A program made the position numbers and the translations under genes. From Flammulina velutipes (taxonomy: Eukaryota; Basidiomycota; Agaricomycetes; Agaricales; Physalacriaceae): a stretch of DNA of 64,000 nt. The DNA is taken from the NCBI GenBank assembly GCA_011800155.1, contig CM022377.1:496001-560000 (forward strand), written 5' to 3'. How positions within the stretch are numbered: position 1 is the first letter of the stretch; every line of letters starts with the position of its first letter. The notes beneath the pieces were generated by a model. That model was not told where the DNA came from. It ran no database searches and saw nothing but the letters and a program-made list of their open reading frames with translations. This document shows, one piece after another, positions 35,286-46,873 of this stretch.

Positions 35286-36537
35286 ATGCTCATGATTCGT
35301 TCCAACTGGGTTTTCTTGGCCGCTGCTATCAGCGTAGCTTCTGCTGCCACCCTGGAGTGTGCCGCCACAGACGATAATGGCGCCGCTTTGGTTTGGGTGG
35401 GGGAAACATCCGACGGTTTTGTCCGATGCTCGTACGAGAGTGACATCGTGTGCACTTACTTCGCCGTATGTGACTTATTCCACGATTCCTCTAAGGTTAC
35501 TGACTCTTATCTGTAGACCGGTGACTTCTCCTCAGGTGGTTCAGACTGTCCTTCCTCCCTCGTCGCAGGTGAGGTGGAGATCCCCCCCGCCACTGCCACC
35601 TGCCCTGCCTTCGACAATGAAGGTGGCGTGCTCGAGGCTGCTAGCCTGACAGATGATGGATTCCTCGCCTGCGACTACGAGAATGCGTTCTGCACCTACT
35701 TCGCCGGCAACGGTGGATTCTCGTCAGGATCCAGTATTTGCCCTGCTTCAGCTGACGTTGCTGAACGTGTCGTTCGTCGTGCTACCGCCACCTGCCCCGC
35801 CACCGACAACAACGGCGGTGCATTGGAGTCCAGCGGCCTCACGGATGACGGTTTCCTCGCATGCGACTATGTCAACGCATTCTGCACCTACTTCATCAAT
35901 GGTGGCTTCTCGTCTGGATCCAGTGTTTGCCCATCGTCAGCCACTGCCGCCGTCGATGAAGTGGCTGATCCTTCGCCCCTCGCTGCCACCTGCTCAGCAA
36001 CCGATAATGCAGGATCTGCCCTCATCAGGAAAGGCCAGAATGGTAGCTTTATCACTTGTACCTACCGAACGTCCGGAATATGCGCCTACTTTTCCGTATG
36101 TTCTTTTGTTGATCTGGTGAATGCTGAAGTAACTAATGGTTTCTTTAGAATGGAGGCTTCAGCTCTGGTGGCTCGACCTGCCCCGGTTCTCTTTCTCGTC
36201 GTGCTCTTCCAGCCATCTCCAACCGTGACTCAGCCGCTGCCGCCGTCGATGAAGTGGTTGAACGTTCGCCCTTGGCCGCTACATGCCCAGCCACAGACAA
36301 TACAGGATCTCCTCTCATTAGGCAAGGCCAGAGTGGTGGCTTTGTCACTTGTGTCTACCGAACGGCCGGAACGTGCACCTACTTTACCGTATGTTCTTTC
36401 ATTCATCTAGCGAAAACCAAAGTAACTAACGGCTTCTTTAGAATGGAGGCTTCAGCTCTGGTGGCTCGACCTGCCCCAGCTCTATTCCTCGTCGCGCTCT
36501 TTCGGCCAAGTTTGGAAGGAGCTTCAACCGCGACTGA
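35286..36537 (+). CDS. Secreted protein of five four-cysteine repeats (copy A)
   Basis: Four exons: 35286-35465, 35517-36095, 36149-36388, 36442-36537; 364 aa. A signal peptide (about residues 1-20, ending VASA) is followed by five units of about 50 residues with the pattern C-x-A-T-D-N-x-G...L...DGF-x-x-C-x-Y...C-T-Y-F...GGFSSGS-x-x-C-P, four cysteines each. Introns sit at the same codon, right after the CTYF motif, in units 1, 4 and 5. Units 4 and 5 with their introns form a direct tandem duplication. I recognise the repeat style from basidiomycete hypothetical secreted proteins but know no name or function. The gene next door encodes the same repeats. An effector, wall or defence protein is possible; none is shown. 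Confidence 0.85.
35942..36537 (+). repeat. Tandem intragenic duplication, two copies of about 293 bp
   Basis: The segment starting GCCGTCGATGAAGTGG occurs near 35949 and again 293 bp later. Each copy holds the CYS-unit coding part, an intron with nearly the same sequence (36096-36148 and 36389-36441, both 53 nt, both GTATGTTCTTT... to ...TTCTTTAG), and the NGGFSSGGSTCP exon start. Intron similarity shows a recent unequal-exchange event. Confidence 0.85.
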
Positions 36538-37144
36538 GTGGAGATTATCCAGCAATGATTTTTATGTTCCCTTTCTGAAGTACAGCCACCGTTTTTCTTT
36601 GTGTTTCCTTACTCTTCTTGCGGTACTTCTTGAACTTTATTTTCTGTGACGATGATGATGATGATGTTTTGGACTTTTGATATTTACGAACCGAGCTTTA
36701 TATGATACTCGCCAGTTGCACAAATTGAAAGGTTGATTTGAGGGCTCTTAATCAGCGACACAGCCACATGCGTCATACTTTTCTTCTGTTCGACCTCTTG
36801 CCGTTACGTCGTCGCGCTCCTATTTAGGTCCCATTTATTAATGGATGTGCCAATCAGGTTGAATTGTCAAACTGTACGCATACCGTTCTGCCGAGCATCA
36901 AGTAGCTCTGGCATCTGTAACTCTGAATCGGCCTGGTTTCAGACTGCGGTGTTGAGGGGTGAACCGTAGGTAAGTTACAGCATCAGGATCAAGATCAGTG
37001 AAAGTCTACCGTAGATACTACCAGGATACTACATAGATGCGCAATCCTGTCCGGCGTTGAAAGGTGAAGCTGCCCTCTTCGTATAACTTCCTGCCAACCG
37101 CGTCCAACCTCCTCCGACTTTCTTCTTCTTTACGATCTCTTCTT
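36538..37144. other. Intergenic region with a short GAT microsatellite
   Basis: 607 bp between the two Cys-repeat genes. A (GAT)n tract of five and a third units lies at 36651-36666 in the probable 3' UTR. The remainder should hold the promoter of copy B. No coding evidence. Confidence 0.5.
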
Positions 37145-38159
37145 ATGATTATGGCTCCGTTTTATGTGATTCTCTCCGCAGCTATGTTGGGCGCTCTTGC
37201 TTCAGATAGGCCTGGCGCTAGTATCTGTAACGACAAGGTTCGTTGTCATATTATCATACCTCCAGCAGTCGTTTATCTATTTCATACTTACCTAGAATGA
37301 ACCCAACGGACTGTGCGCTGATAGTAATGTTGGGCGCGCCGTCCATCGCGGTCTCGCTGCCTGCAACCCTACCGACAGGGATGGTAGCCCTCTCGAGTCT
37401 AGTGCCATGACTGCAGAAGGCCTACTCGCATGTCATTATCACGGTTCCCCCTGCACATACTCCGCGGATGGCAAATTTTCCACGGGACCCGGCACTTGCC
37501 CACTCGCCACTGAGCCTACCGACGGACCGTCCGTTCCAACCGATGGCCAGGAAGACTGTCACCTTGCCCATGACAATAGTGGCGTTCTCATGTCTAACGA
37601 TCCCGCAGACGGGTTTCTTGCATGTGGCAAGGGTGGCCCGTATCCCGCTAACTTTCAATTCGAAACCGACCCAGCCATCACTGGTAATGTGAAGAAACCG
37701 TTCCCCATCGCTGCCGCTTGCCCCAGTGCAGATAAAGAAGGGGGCGCGCTGCTTTCCAGCAGTATGACAAAAGACGGATTCATTGCGTGCCAGTACGCTA
37801 ACGGGTACTGCACATACTTCACCAATGGCAATTTCTCTTCTGGATCTAGCAAATGTCCATCTTCCGCCGAACGTATTGAGCCCGAAATCGAGAACCCTCG
37901 ACCAGCGCCATGTTCTGTCACTGGAACCGATGGCGCCACACTCATCGAGCAGGGTTGCAAAGGCATTTCCCCCGAGTGCACCTACATTATGGCATGTTGT
38001 ATGGCGAGTTTTGTTGCATAGAAGAAGACTAACACATCTTGATAGAGAGGTGCATTCAAAGAAAGCTCGGCCAACTTATCATGCTTCAACTTTGTCCCCC
38101 GCCACTGCCCCCACCAACTTGCTTCGTCTGCAAAGTTCAGGAGAAAATACATGAACTGA
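37145..38159 (+). CDS. Secreted protein of four-cysteine repeats (copy B, degenerate)
   Basis: Three exons: 37145-37237, 37296-37991, 38046-38159; 300 aa. The signal peptide is MIMAPFYVILSAAMLGALAS. It has four units related to copy A: one at ACNPTDRDGSPLESS, one at EDCHLAHDNSGVL that has lost later cysteines, one well-kept unit (AACPSADKEGGALL...CTYFTNGNFSSGSSKCP), and a diverged last one (APCSVTGTDGATLI...CTYIM). The last intron lies at the position used in copy A, but its donor reads GCATGTT where copy A has GTATGTT, making a GC-AG intron. Reading through gives a stop ten codons later instead. The 3' exon ends with a basic stretch before TGA. Confidence 0.75.
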
Positions 38160-38342
38160 AGGGTCAAATAAAATAATCATCTGAGCCGCCTGTAGCGCAA
38201 TAAATTTTTAAATGATCTTCGGTAGGGAAGAAAACAAACGCCACATCCAAACTACGTAACTAATTGAGCTTTTGATGCATCCCGTGCGCCACCAATTGGT
38301 AGCACACGATAGACGACAACAAAAAAAAAGAAAGAAAGAGTT

Positions 38343-38530
38343 CCCCCGACGACACAAGCCGGTACTGCAGTGGCAAGGTCATCGCGTCCCCGTGTTGCAA
38401 GCAGAGCACGAAGAACAAGGGCGGCAAAAATTAGATAACCAAATACGGGAGGCGGTGCCTCCGTAATAGTGGTTAAACTATTAAGAACAGATACTACACT
38501 TGATCTAAGCCAAAAGGCCAGAGTGGTAAA
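38343..38530 (-). ncRNA. U2: U2 spliceosomal snRNA
   Basis: The minus strand carries the invariant U2 5' domain: GGCCTTTTGGCTTAGATCAA, then the branch-point recognition sequence GTGTAGTA (38499-38492) and TCTGTTCTTAATAG. Stem IIa is a perfect hairpin (TAATAGT with ACTATTA), the next stem is GGAGGC/GCCTCC, and a Sm site AATTTTTG lies at 38432-38425, about 100 nt from the 5' end as in other U2 RNAs. The 5' end is placed about 10 nt before GGCC; the 3' end is estimated from the usual 188-nt length. U2 snRNA base-pairs with the intron branch site, and this window is very rich in introns that need it. Confidence 0.95.
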
Positions 38531-38923
38531 GAATTTAATATGTCGGAAACTGGGCTTTATAGTGAAGGAGGCGCGCACGGACCACCTTCCCTTTTCGGCG
38601 GTCAAAGCGCAAACCACGCATCTCGTCAGTCAATATTTACGAAATGCCTCTCGCTATCATTCTCAATATCGTTACGCTGTAACATCCACAGGCCTCGCCA
38701 TTTACGTGACGTGTAGCCTCTTTGAGCCAACCAGGTTCCTTTAAAATGCTTTCAATCACGCCACATTCCTGAACTTTTTCATATTGTCCAATCTATTCAA
38801 TGCGACGAGACTACCCAATGTAACCAGTAAAGTTGGATGGAACAAGGAAGATAATCTCGAGATTTGGCACCTCTATTGCCTGAATAAGCCCTACTTAAGC
38901 ATAGAATTAGTCTCCTCGAAATA
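38531..38923. other. Intergenic, U2 upstream region
   Basis: 393 bp upstream of the U2 snRNA gene and downstream of the first UNC93-like gene. Contains an ACGCCACA octamer (38758-38765); another lies on the other side of U2 (38238-38245). Promoter elements of fungal snRNA genes are not well enough known to me to mark. Confidence 0.45.
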
Positions 38924-40740
38924 TCATTGTGCAAGTATAGGAACAGTAACCACCTCTTCCACAACCTCCGAGTCAGGTCTCTTCTCCTCAACCTCCCCGC
39001 CATCAACAGCATCCACAATGACCTCGTTATGCTCCTTGATCGACAGCATGACCACCCCGCACATGGTAAGCGCGACCATAAGCATAACGAAGTTCGCTAA
39101 CAACTCGTTGAGGTAAGGCGTAGCAACAGCATCCACGCCGAATGAGATGGCGGAGCCTCCAGACCTATAAGAAACATCAAGCCAGGCCAGATCGTCATAA
39201 CGTTAACACGAACTGAACAGCCTTATAGAACCCAGCCTGTAACGAAATCATCAGTATAGCTGGTATCGCCAGAAAGAAAACAACTCACATAACGCGCGAG
39301 CGTGAAGGCTACGTATCCCATCAGCCAATTATCCAAAATAGACGTACGAACACATACGATCATTAGTCAAACTCCCCATAGTCCAATATGCCAAGCTCTG
39401 CACAAACGCGTCCACCACATAGTAAAAGAAGAGCAGTGCCGCAGGCTTCCCAAACACGCTGCTTGAATCTTTATAGTTCATCTTGGGGTCAAATATAGTA
39501 GCTCTGGTGAATGTTAGCTGGTACGCGAGACCACACGACCAAATCACAATCGACGCTATAAGGACGATCGCGAGACCAAGGAAAGCCCGCTGTTTCCGTC
39601 GCAGGAACTTGATATCGAGGATGAAGCCCAGGATCATGGCCCCAGAGATGGATCCAATCCCACTCAAGATCCCGCCCAATGCGCGTGTCGAAGGATCGAA
39701 AAGAGCAAAGACGAAAGCGCCTTGGTACGAGTAGAAGAAGTTGGATGCAAATGAGAGCGGGAGTAGCAAGAGCATGTGTCGGTTCTTAAAGAGGCTACCA
39801 GTATTCACCGGTGAGTTTTCGGACACGCAGCGCAGATCGAAAAGACTGACCTGATGAACCCGGCAACTTCCTCCTTTACGGTAGTCGTAGCATGCAATTC
39901 TACACGCGTGCCATCAGCTCGTCGTATATCCGATGGTGGCAAGATAAAGAGCGATAAGAAAGAACCAAAGGCCATGACAATCATGATAGCCAGATAGGTT
40001 GTGGTCTTCACAGAGTCTAAACCGCCCTGCTGCACGTTGATCGCGAATGCCATGATAGATCCAATCAGAGTCCCCGCTTGGAAGACCTATCCCCCACGTC
40101 AGCTAAAGCTTTGAATGTTTTGAGTGAGAAAGCGGACATACGCCCCAGAATAAGGCAATCGCCCTTCCTTTATCCTTCTCCTCTGGGTAAGACATCATTA
40201 TAGAGCCTTGAGCGGACCACAATAACGCAGCTACAAGAAAGGCAAATGAACAAGAGACAAATGACAAGTCACTGGTGATCGTCGTACCAGTAGCCCCAAG
40301 GATACCACCCGAAAGTATAAGAAACCACCTTGCTCCCTGTGTCTGGAAGCACCACAACCCTCCAACATATACCATGTATCCCAATGTCCCAAGGAACAAA
40401 GTCACCCTCGGTCCAAGAAGGTTATTCACAGATCCACCGAAGAAGCCAACGATACAGAATACACCATAAAGCACTGAATTCGTAATGTCGACTAGAGCGC
40501 TGAGATCCAAATGAATCACATTCTCGGAATGGATGATAGAGACGAACTTACATATCCTGTGTGCCACCTATCAACATCGAGTCGTTAGAGGGCGAAAAGA
40601 TAAAGATAGGAATGACCTATACCTGCACCAAGTTGTCCGATAGCGCTGAACATGCCTGGACTGCAAAAACAGACCATACCAACCAAGAACACTTGGACCA
40701 TGGGAGCACGGAACCACGCAGGAATCGGGACAGACAACAT
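38924..40740 (-). CDS. UNC93-like MFS transporter (copy 1)
   Basis: Nine exons: 40740-40623, 40567-40552, 40499-40288, 40230-40142, 40086-39851, 39794-39358, 39308-39289, 39236-39214, 39164-38924; 463 aa. The protein has about 11 hydrophobic helices. Typical UNC93-like strings are VDITNSVLYGVFCIVGFFGG, NNLLGPR, LWSAQGSIMMSYPEEKDKGR, LLLLPLSFASNFFYSYQGAF, WTMGSLTND, and ARYAGFYKAVQSGGSAISFG. The C-terminal tail is acidic and cytosolic. Exons of 16, 20 and 23 nt are required. Fungal UNC93-like proteins (DUF895) are putative plasma-membrane transporters or channel regulators; the substrate is unknown. Tandem with copy 2, same strand, with about 490 bp between copies. Confidence 0.9.
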
Positions 40741-41231
40741 CGTTGACGGGGAGAGGGATATCGACAACTAGCCAGTCTTATATGCTAGACTGTGATATTG
40801 TTATCACGTTTTACCATTGCACGGGGGAAAAAGAACGCTTCTTCGCATATCCCGAATGCTTGCCATCTGATAGGACGCCGCATTGCACGAGTGACGAGAG
40901 CCACCCTTCAGCCTCCTTTAATACTAATAGCGAGATAAGAATCGACACGTGAATTGAATTGAAGGAAGACTGAACAACATCGTTGATAGGTTCTTGTGAT
41001 TGACTTCAGTGGCCCCCGTCGCGAGTTTGCGAGAACCCAGGGAACAACTGCGTACCCACAGTGGCGTCTCACTGGAAGTCGAAGAACCACGCGCCTGTTC
41101 CGATTCGGTTTCGATGCTCACGAGATTCCTCCCAACGGTCTTCGATATCCGATGATGGTACTAGAGCACACGAGCAAATCAAGACGGCGAATCCACTCCT
41201 ATAAGTTACAAGTATCCCTAAAAATAAGATG
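40741..41231. other. Intergenic between tandem UNC93-like genes
   Basis: 491 bp holding the 3' UTR of copy 2 and the promoter of copy 1. No sign of a remnant exon between the copies. Confidence 0.45.
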
Positions 41232-43059
41232 TCAAAGTGTAGGAGCAGTAAACTCATCGCGGCCCACTTTCCCGTCGTCACTCGTTTTCTCCCCGACTTC
41301 GACCTGACTTTCGTTCTCATCCTTGTCGACGATCACCTCGTTGTGCTCTTTAATCGACAGCATGACGACCCCGCACAAGGGGAGTGCGACCATGAGTAGC
41401 ACAAAGTTCGCTATCACCTCGTTGAGGTAAGGCGTAGCCACGGCGTCAACGCCGAACGCGATAGCAGCTCCTCCGGATCTAGCAATGAAGAGATGTTAGG
41501 TTGTCGTCAGTATCGCATAAAGCATCACTCACTGAACGGCCTTGTAGAACCCAGCCTACGAATGAAGAATTAGTATCGACAATACTTACTAGATTATAGA
41601 GAACAGCTCACATATCGTGCAAGCGTGAACGCTACAGATAGTCAGTCAGTATCACCTCACAAGCGCAAGTTAATTAACTCACGATCGTTCGTCAAACTCC
41701 CCATAGTCCAATACGCCAAGCTCTGCACAAAGGCATCCACAACATAGTAGAAGAACAATAACGCAATCGGCTTTCTAAACGCACTGCTCGTGTCCTTATA
41801 GTTGAATTGGGGGATGAACACTGTAGCTCTCGTGAACGTCAGCTGGTACGCGAGACCGCACGACCATATGATGACCGACGCTGTGAGAACAATCGCGAGG
41901 CCAAGAAAGGCCCGTTGCTTCCGACGCAGAACCTTGATATCGAGAATGAAGCCAAGGATGGCGGCACCAAAGATGGAACCAAGCCCGCTCAAAATCCCGC
42001 CAAGGGCCCGTGTAGAGGGATCAAAAAGGACGAAGGCAAAGGCGCCCTGATAAGAGTAGAAGAAGTTGGACGCAAATGAGAGCGGAAGGAGCAAAATCAT
42101 GTGTCGGTTCTTGAACAGACTAGAAGCTGCGTGTTAGCTCGACGACATTGATGGATAGCATCTGGCTCACTTGATAAACCCGACAACCTCCTCCTTTACG
42201 GTAGTCGTAGAATGCAATTCTACGCGCGTACCATCACTGCGCCGTACCTCTGAGGGCGGTAAGATGAAAAGCGACAGGAAAGAACCGAAAGCCATGACGA
42301 TGATAAAGGCCAGATATGTCGTGTGCTTTACACCCTCCAAGCCTCCATTCTCGATGTTGATTACGAAGGCTACGATTGCTCCGACAATATTTCCTGATGA
42401 AAGGATCTGCAATAACAAGATATCAATTACGGAATTGAGATTCTGAGGAGACTGAGCGTACGAGCCAGAATAGTGCAATCGCCCTTCCCTTGTCCTTTTC
42501 CTCTGGGTAGGACATCATTATAGAGCCCTGAGCAGACCACAGTAAAGCGGCTACACGTGAGAGTGTATTAGTTTGGAGTCGCAACAAGCCTGATAGATAG
42601 ACGCACCGGACGCTCCAAGGATGGCACCCGAGAGTATGAGAAACCACCTCACTCCTTGCGCCTGGAAGCACCACAATCCCCCAACGTATACCATGTATCC
42701 CAACGTGCCAATGAACAAAGTCTTTCTCGGGCCAAGAAGGTTATTGATGGAACCACCAAAGAACCCGACAATGCAGAACACGCCATAGAGCACAGAGTTT
42801 GTAATGTCAACCAAAGCGCTGCCACTCAATGAATCCCGCTCTTAAGATTTAATGAATTAGAAGAAGACGGACATATCCTGTGTACCACCTGAAAAGGGAA
42901 ATTGAGTATTTGACGATAAGAAAAATGTGGACGCGCCGTACCTGCTCCGAGCTGCGTGATAGCGATGAACATTCCCGGACTACAGAAACAGACCATTCCA
43001 ACCAAGAACACCTGGGCCATAGGCGTGCGGAACCATGCCGGGATTGGGATGGATACCAT
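41232..43059 (-). CDS. UNC93-like MFS transporter (copy 2)
   Basis: Nine exons: 43059-42942, 42888-42873, 42818-42607, 42550-42462, 42406-42171, 42119-41683, 41631-41612, 41555-41533, 41478-41232; 465 aa. Exons 1 to 8 have exactly the same lengths as in copy 1 (118, 16, 212, 89, 236, 437, 20, 23 nt); only the last differs (247 against 241). Protein sequence is highly similar throughout, with differences spread evenly and introns diverged. This is a tandem duplication that is not very recent. The acidic tail differs most (NESQVEVGEKTSDDG). Confidence 0.9.
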
Positions 43060-43219
43060 TGTGGGGAAAGAGAAGAGTGCAGAGCGTGAATATACGACTG
43101 TGCTTTATAGCGAACCAATTGGTTATACCGGTTGCAGGCTTTATCCCGTACCTCTGATAGGGAGGCCGAGCTAGCTCAAGACGGACGGATAAGAGTCGCC
43201 ATGTGGAGTGAAAATGAGT

Positions 43220-43936
43220 CTATAATTCGTCAATGTCCGCTGTAACGGGAGTAATAGACGTCGTCTCCTTGTCCTTCTGAATCTTCGCCTTTCTCTTCTT
43301 CGGCAAATCCCACTCCCAAAGCGGGATGAACGACTCGACGAACCCGACGTCCGCGAAGAGTTTCGGAAAGACCCAGATGCCAGGCGACGCCATGAGGACG
43401 GTCGCGATGTAGAAGATGAGGCGCAGGATTGCGATGACAAAGAATAGCCCGATGAGGGCAAGGACCCCGATGCTGAGATACCAGACGCCCAGGCGGAGGC
43501 TGGCGGGCCAAAGCGGGAACATGACCCCGGCCAGCATCACCGCCACCAGCGCCAGCCCGCCCGCGTACGTCGCCCACTGCGAGCCCTCGTAGAACCACGC
43601 GTAGTACTCATCTGCCGCCCACTGCTGGTCCGGCACTATCTGAAGCACCTTGGGCGACGTCGCAGACGTTCCAGACGGTCCATGTCGCTGCACTCGGATG
43701 TAAAACGCGTACATGTGCACCGTGCGTAACACGTTCGTCGCCTCCTCGTCGTTGCTCACAGTCGGCACGCCCGTCTTCTTCTGGTACGCCGGTGACAGCA
43801 GCGCCTTGACCGCAGATTTGCCTTTGAAGTAGTCCACGCGTTTCCCGTTCAGCGCGCCGACTCTGGCCCTTATTGCGCCCCGCAGAAAGTCGGCGACCTT
43901 CTTAATGTCGCCAGGAGCCTTGGCTTGTTGTTCCAT
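43220..43936 (-). CDS. SEC62: SEC62, ER protein translocation subunit
   Basis: A single exon, 238 aa, one of the few intronless genes here. The N-terminal cytosolic domain starts MEQQAKAPGDIKKVADFLRG and includes GKRVDYFKGKSAVKALLS. Two TM segments (GLALVAVMLAGVMFPLW, then YLSIGVLALIGLFFVIAILR) follow, with the conserved FPLWP between them. The tail is basic (PKKRKAKIQKDK). SEC62 acts with SEC63 beside the Sec61 channel for post-translational import. At 238 aa it is somewhat short for the family, with a brief C-terminal tail. The frame is open two codons before the chosen ATG. Confidence 0.92.
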   Translation of the reverse strand: MEQQAKAPGDIKKVADFLRGAIRARVGALNGKRVDYFKGKSAVKALLSPAYQKKTGVPTVSNDEEATNVLRTVHMYAFYIRVQRHGPSGTSATSPKVLQIVPDQQWAADEYYAWFYEGSQWATYAGGLALVAVMLAGVMFPLWPASLRLGVWYLSIGVLALIGLFFVIAILRLIFYIATVLMASPGIWVFPKLFADVGFVESFIPLWEWDLPKKRKAKIQKDKETTSITPVTADIDEL

Positions 43937-44090
43937 AACCAAGCGAAGGTGGGTAACGAGCGACGGTGTGGTGATGGTAAGAAGTCAAGGTATGCCGATC
44001 ATGCGTATCAATAAAGTTCGAAAAGAGTCAGTATTACGATTCCCATGTACAATCTAGTCCATTTTCCATTACATTTCATCCTTCTGCTCT

Positions 44091-45509
<1,419 letters not shown>

Positions 45510-45973
45510 GATGGTGGTAAGAAGAAAGGGTTCGTTGGAGCAGAATCACGATCAATTTATTTATGTGACTGCAACCGTTCGCGCGCGTTCACTATTTATT
45601 TGCATTATCGGGCCATACTCTACCGTGACGATGGTGAATTTATGCCGTACTAGACACAGCAAACGCGAAAAAAAAATGTTGCAATCGTGCCTAGCGCGTG
45701 TCTCGATGTCTCCTATGCGCAGCCTGTACATTATTGCAGGGGTGTCGGTGTTTCTATGAATATATCTATGTGAATACACTGTCAAAAGCGTCGGGAAGCC
45801 CATAAAAACATCGGAGCGTAGTCGACGAATACGAGCTACCCATAGGGCATTTCATGCGGACGCGATCCCTACGCGATGCTTCGATCAAGATAATTGAACT
45901 GGTCTATAAGTTGATAAGAAAAGTTGACTAGCGTTTGCGAAATGAAAGCTTACGTCCAACAAACTTTCCACCA
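45510..45973. other. Intergenic region
   Basis: 464 bp upstream of GMD and downstream of the dephospho-CoA kinase gene, both leftward. No other signal recognised. Confidence 0.45.
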
Positions 45974-46797
45974 TCAACTCGACTTCAAGTTGGTTATGGG
46001 ACCATAGCCAAGCTGTCGCTTCAAGGCGCGGAACAACAATATACTGACAGCAGACAGAACCCCGAACGGTGGGATCAGCCAGTTCACTATCCATGTCCAT
46101 CCCGCGGACCTCCTCAAATCCTCAACGAACGCATCGACCTGATCCTCCAAACGCTCCTTCGTCCCCGAGTTATCAATCATTATATCCGCATACTTCGCTT
46201 TCTCTTCAATCGAAAGCTGCGAAGAAAGCCGCGAGTAAGCATCTTCGTGCGTAGACCCATCGCGTTCCATGAGCCGCTTCAACTGAACATCCTCCGGACT
46301 AGAAGGACGGTCAACCCAATCCCCACTAAGGCGAAGTCGGGTACATACCAATAAACGACCGCAACTTTAGCGACCAGCTTCCACAGCGGTCCCTCAATTA
46401 ACAGCGGCACGTCCAGTACACAGTACCTATTCCCTCCAAGCCAGAATTTGACCACTTCCCAGAGCATAGTCCTTCGTATTGCTGGATGCAATATACTGTT
46501 GAGCTTTCGCCTCTTCGTTTCATCGTTAAATATAACGGCGCCCAATCTCTTGCGGTCAAGTGAGCCGTCAGGCTGCAGTACCTCGTTCCCAAAGAATGCT
46601 GTTATTTTCCGGAGACCCACTGAGCCTGGCTCAACGACTTGGCGCGCAATGACATCTGCGTCGACAATTGGTATCCCTCTATCTCGGAGTAAAGCAGACA
46701 CAGTAGATTTCCCAGTAGCAATGCCTCCAGTTAGACCAACCACTAAGTCGATAAGTCAGTATGAGCCAGTAAATGGGGAAAGCACTGTACCATACAT
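45974..46797 (-). CDS. CAB5: Dephospho-CoA kinase, last step of coenzyme A synthesis
   Basis: Three exons: 46797-46791 (7 nt), 46742-46349, 46298-45974; 241 aa. Phosphorylates the 3'-hydroxyl of the dephospho-CoA ribose. The P-loop GLTGGIATGKST is at the very N-terminus, preceded only by MYV, whose codons need the 7-nt first exon. Other landmarks are DADVIARQVVEPG, AFFG, LDRKRLGAVIF, LNSILHPAIR, LDVPLLIEGPLW and VVYCPEDVQLKRLMERD. A C-terminal TM segment (WTWIVNWLIPPFGVLSAVSILLF) is typical of fungal forms and anchors the enzyme to a membrane. Splicing at TATTG/TCCGGAGG restores VVYCPEDVQ; unspliced it ends early. Confidence 0.93.
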
Positions 46798-46873
46798 CAC
46801 TGTTCGGTCTCAAGGTGCTGCCCGGCGCCAGTGGCGATCCTTCTGTACGGAAGGGACACAGCCACTCCACGTG
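46798..46873. promoter_or_regulatory. 76-bp divergent promoter between dephospho-CoA kinase and F-box-like gene
   Basis: The start codons of two divergent genes are only 76 bp apart if the F-box-like start is 46874, or about 170 bp if it is the later MLPVEIL. No TATA box is visible. Both 5' UTRs must be very short or overlap. Confidence 0.55.

Noticed and set aside
43171..43598. Two minus-strand frames overlapping SEC62
   Set aside because: Low-complexity Arg/Ser or Arg/Gly translations in shifted frames of a GC-rich real gene.
46448..46873. N-terminal extension of the F-box-like frame
   Set aside because: It is antisense to the dephospho-CoA kinase exons; the plausible starts are 46874 or the later ATG at the F-box.
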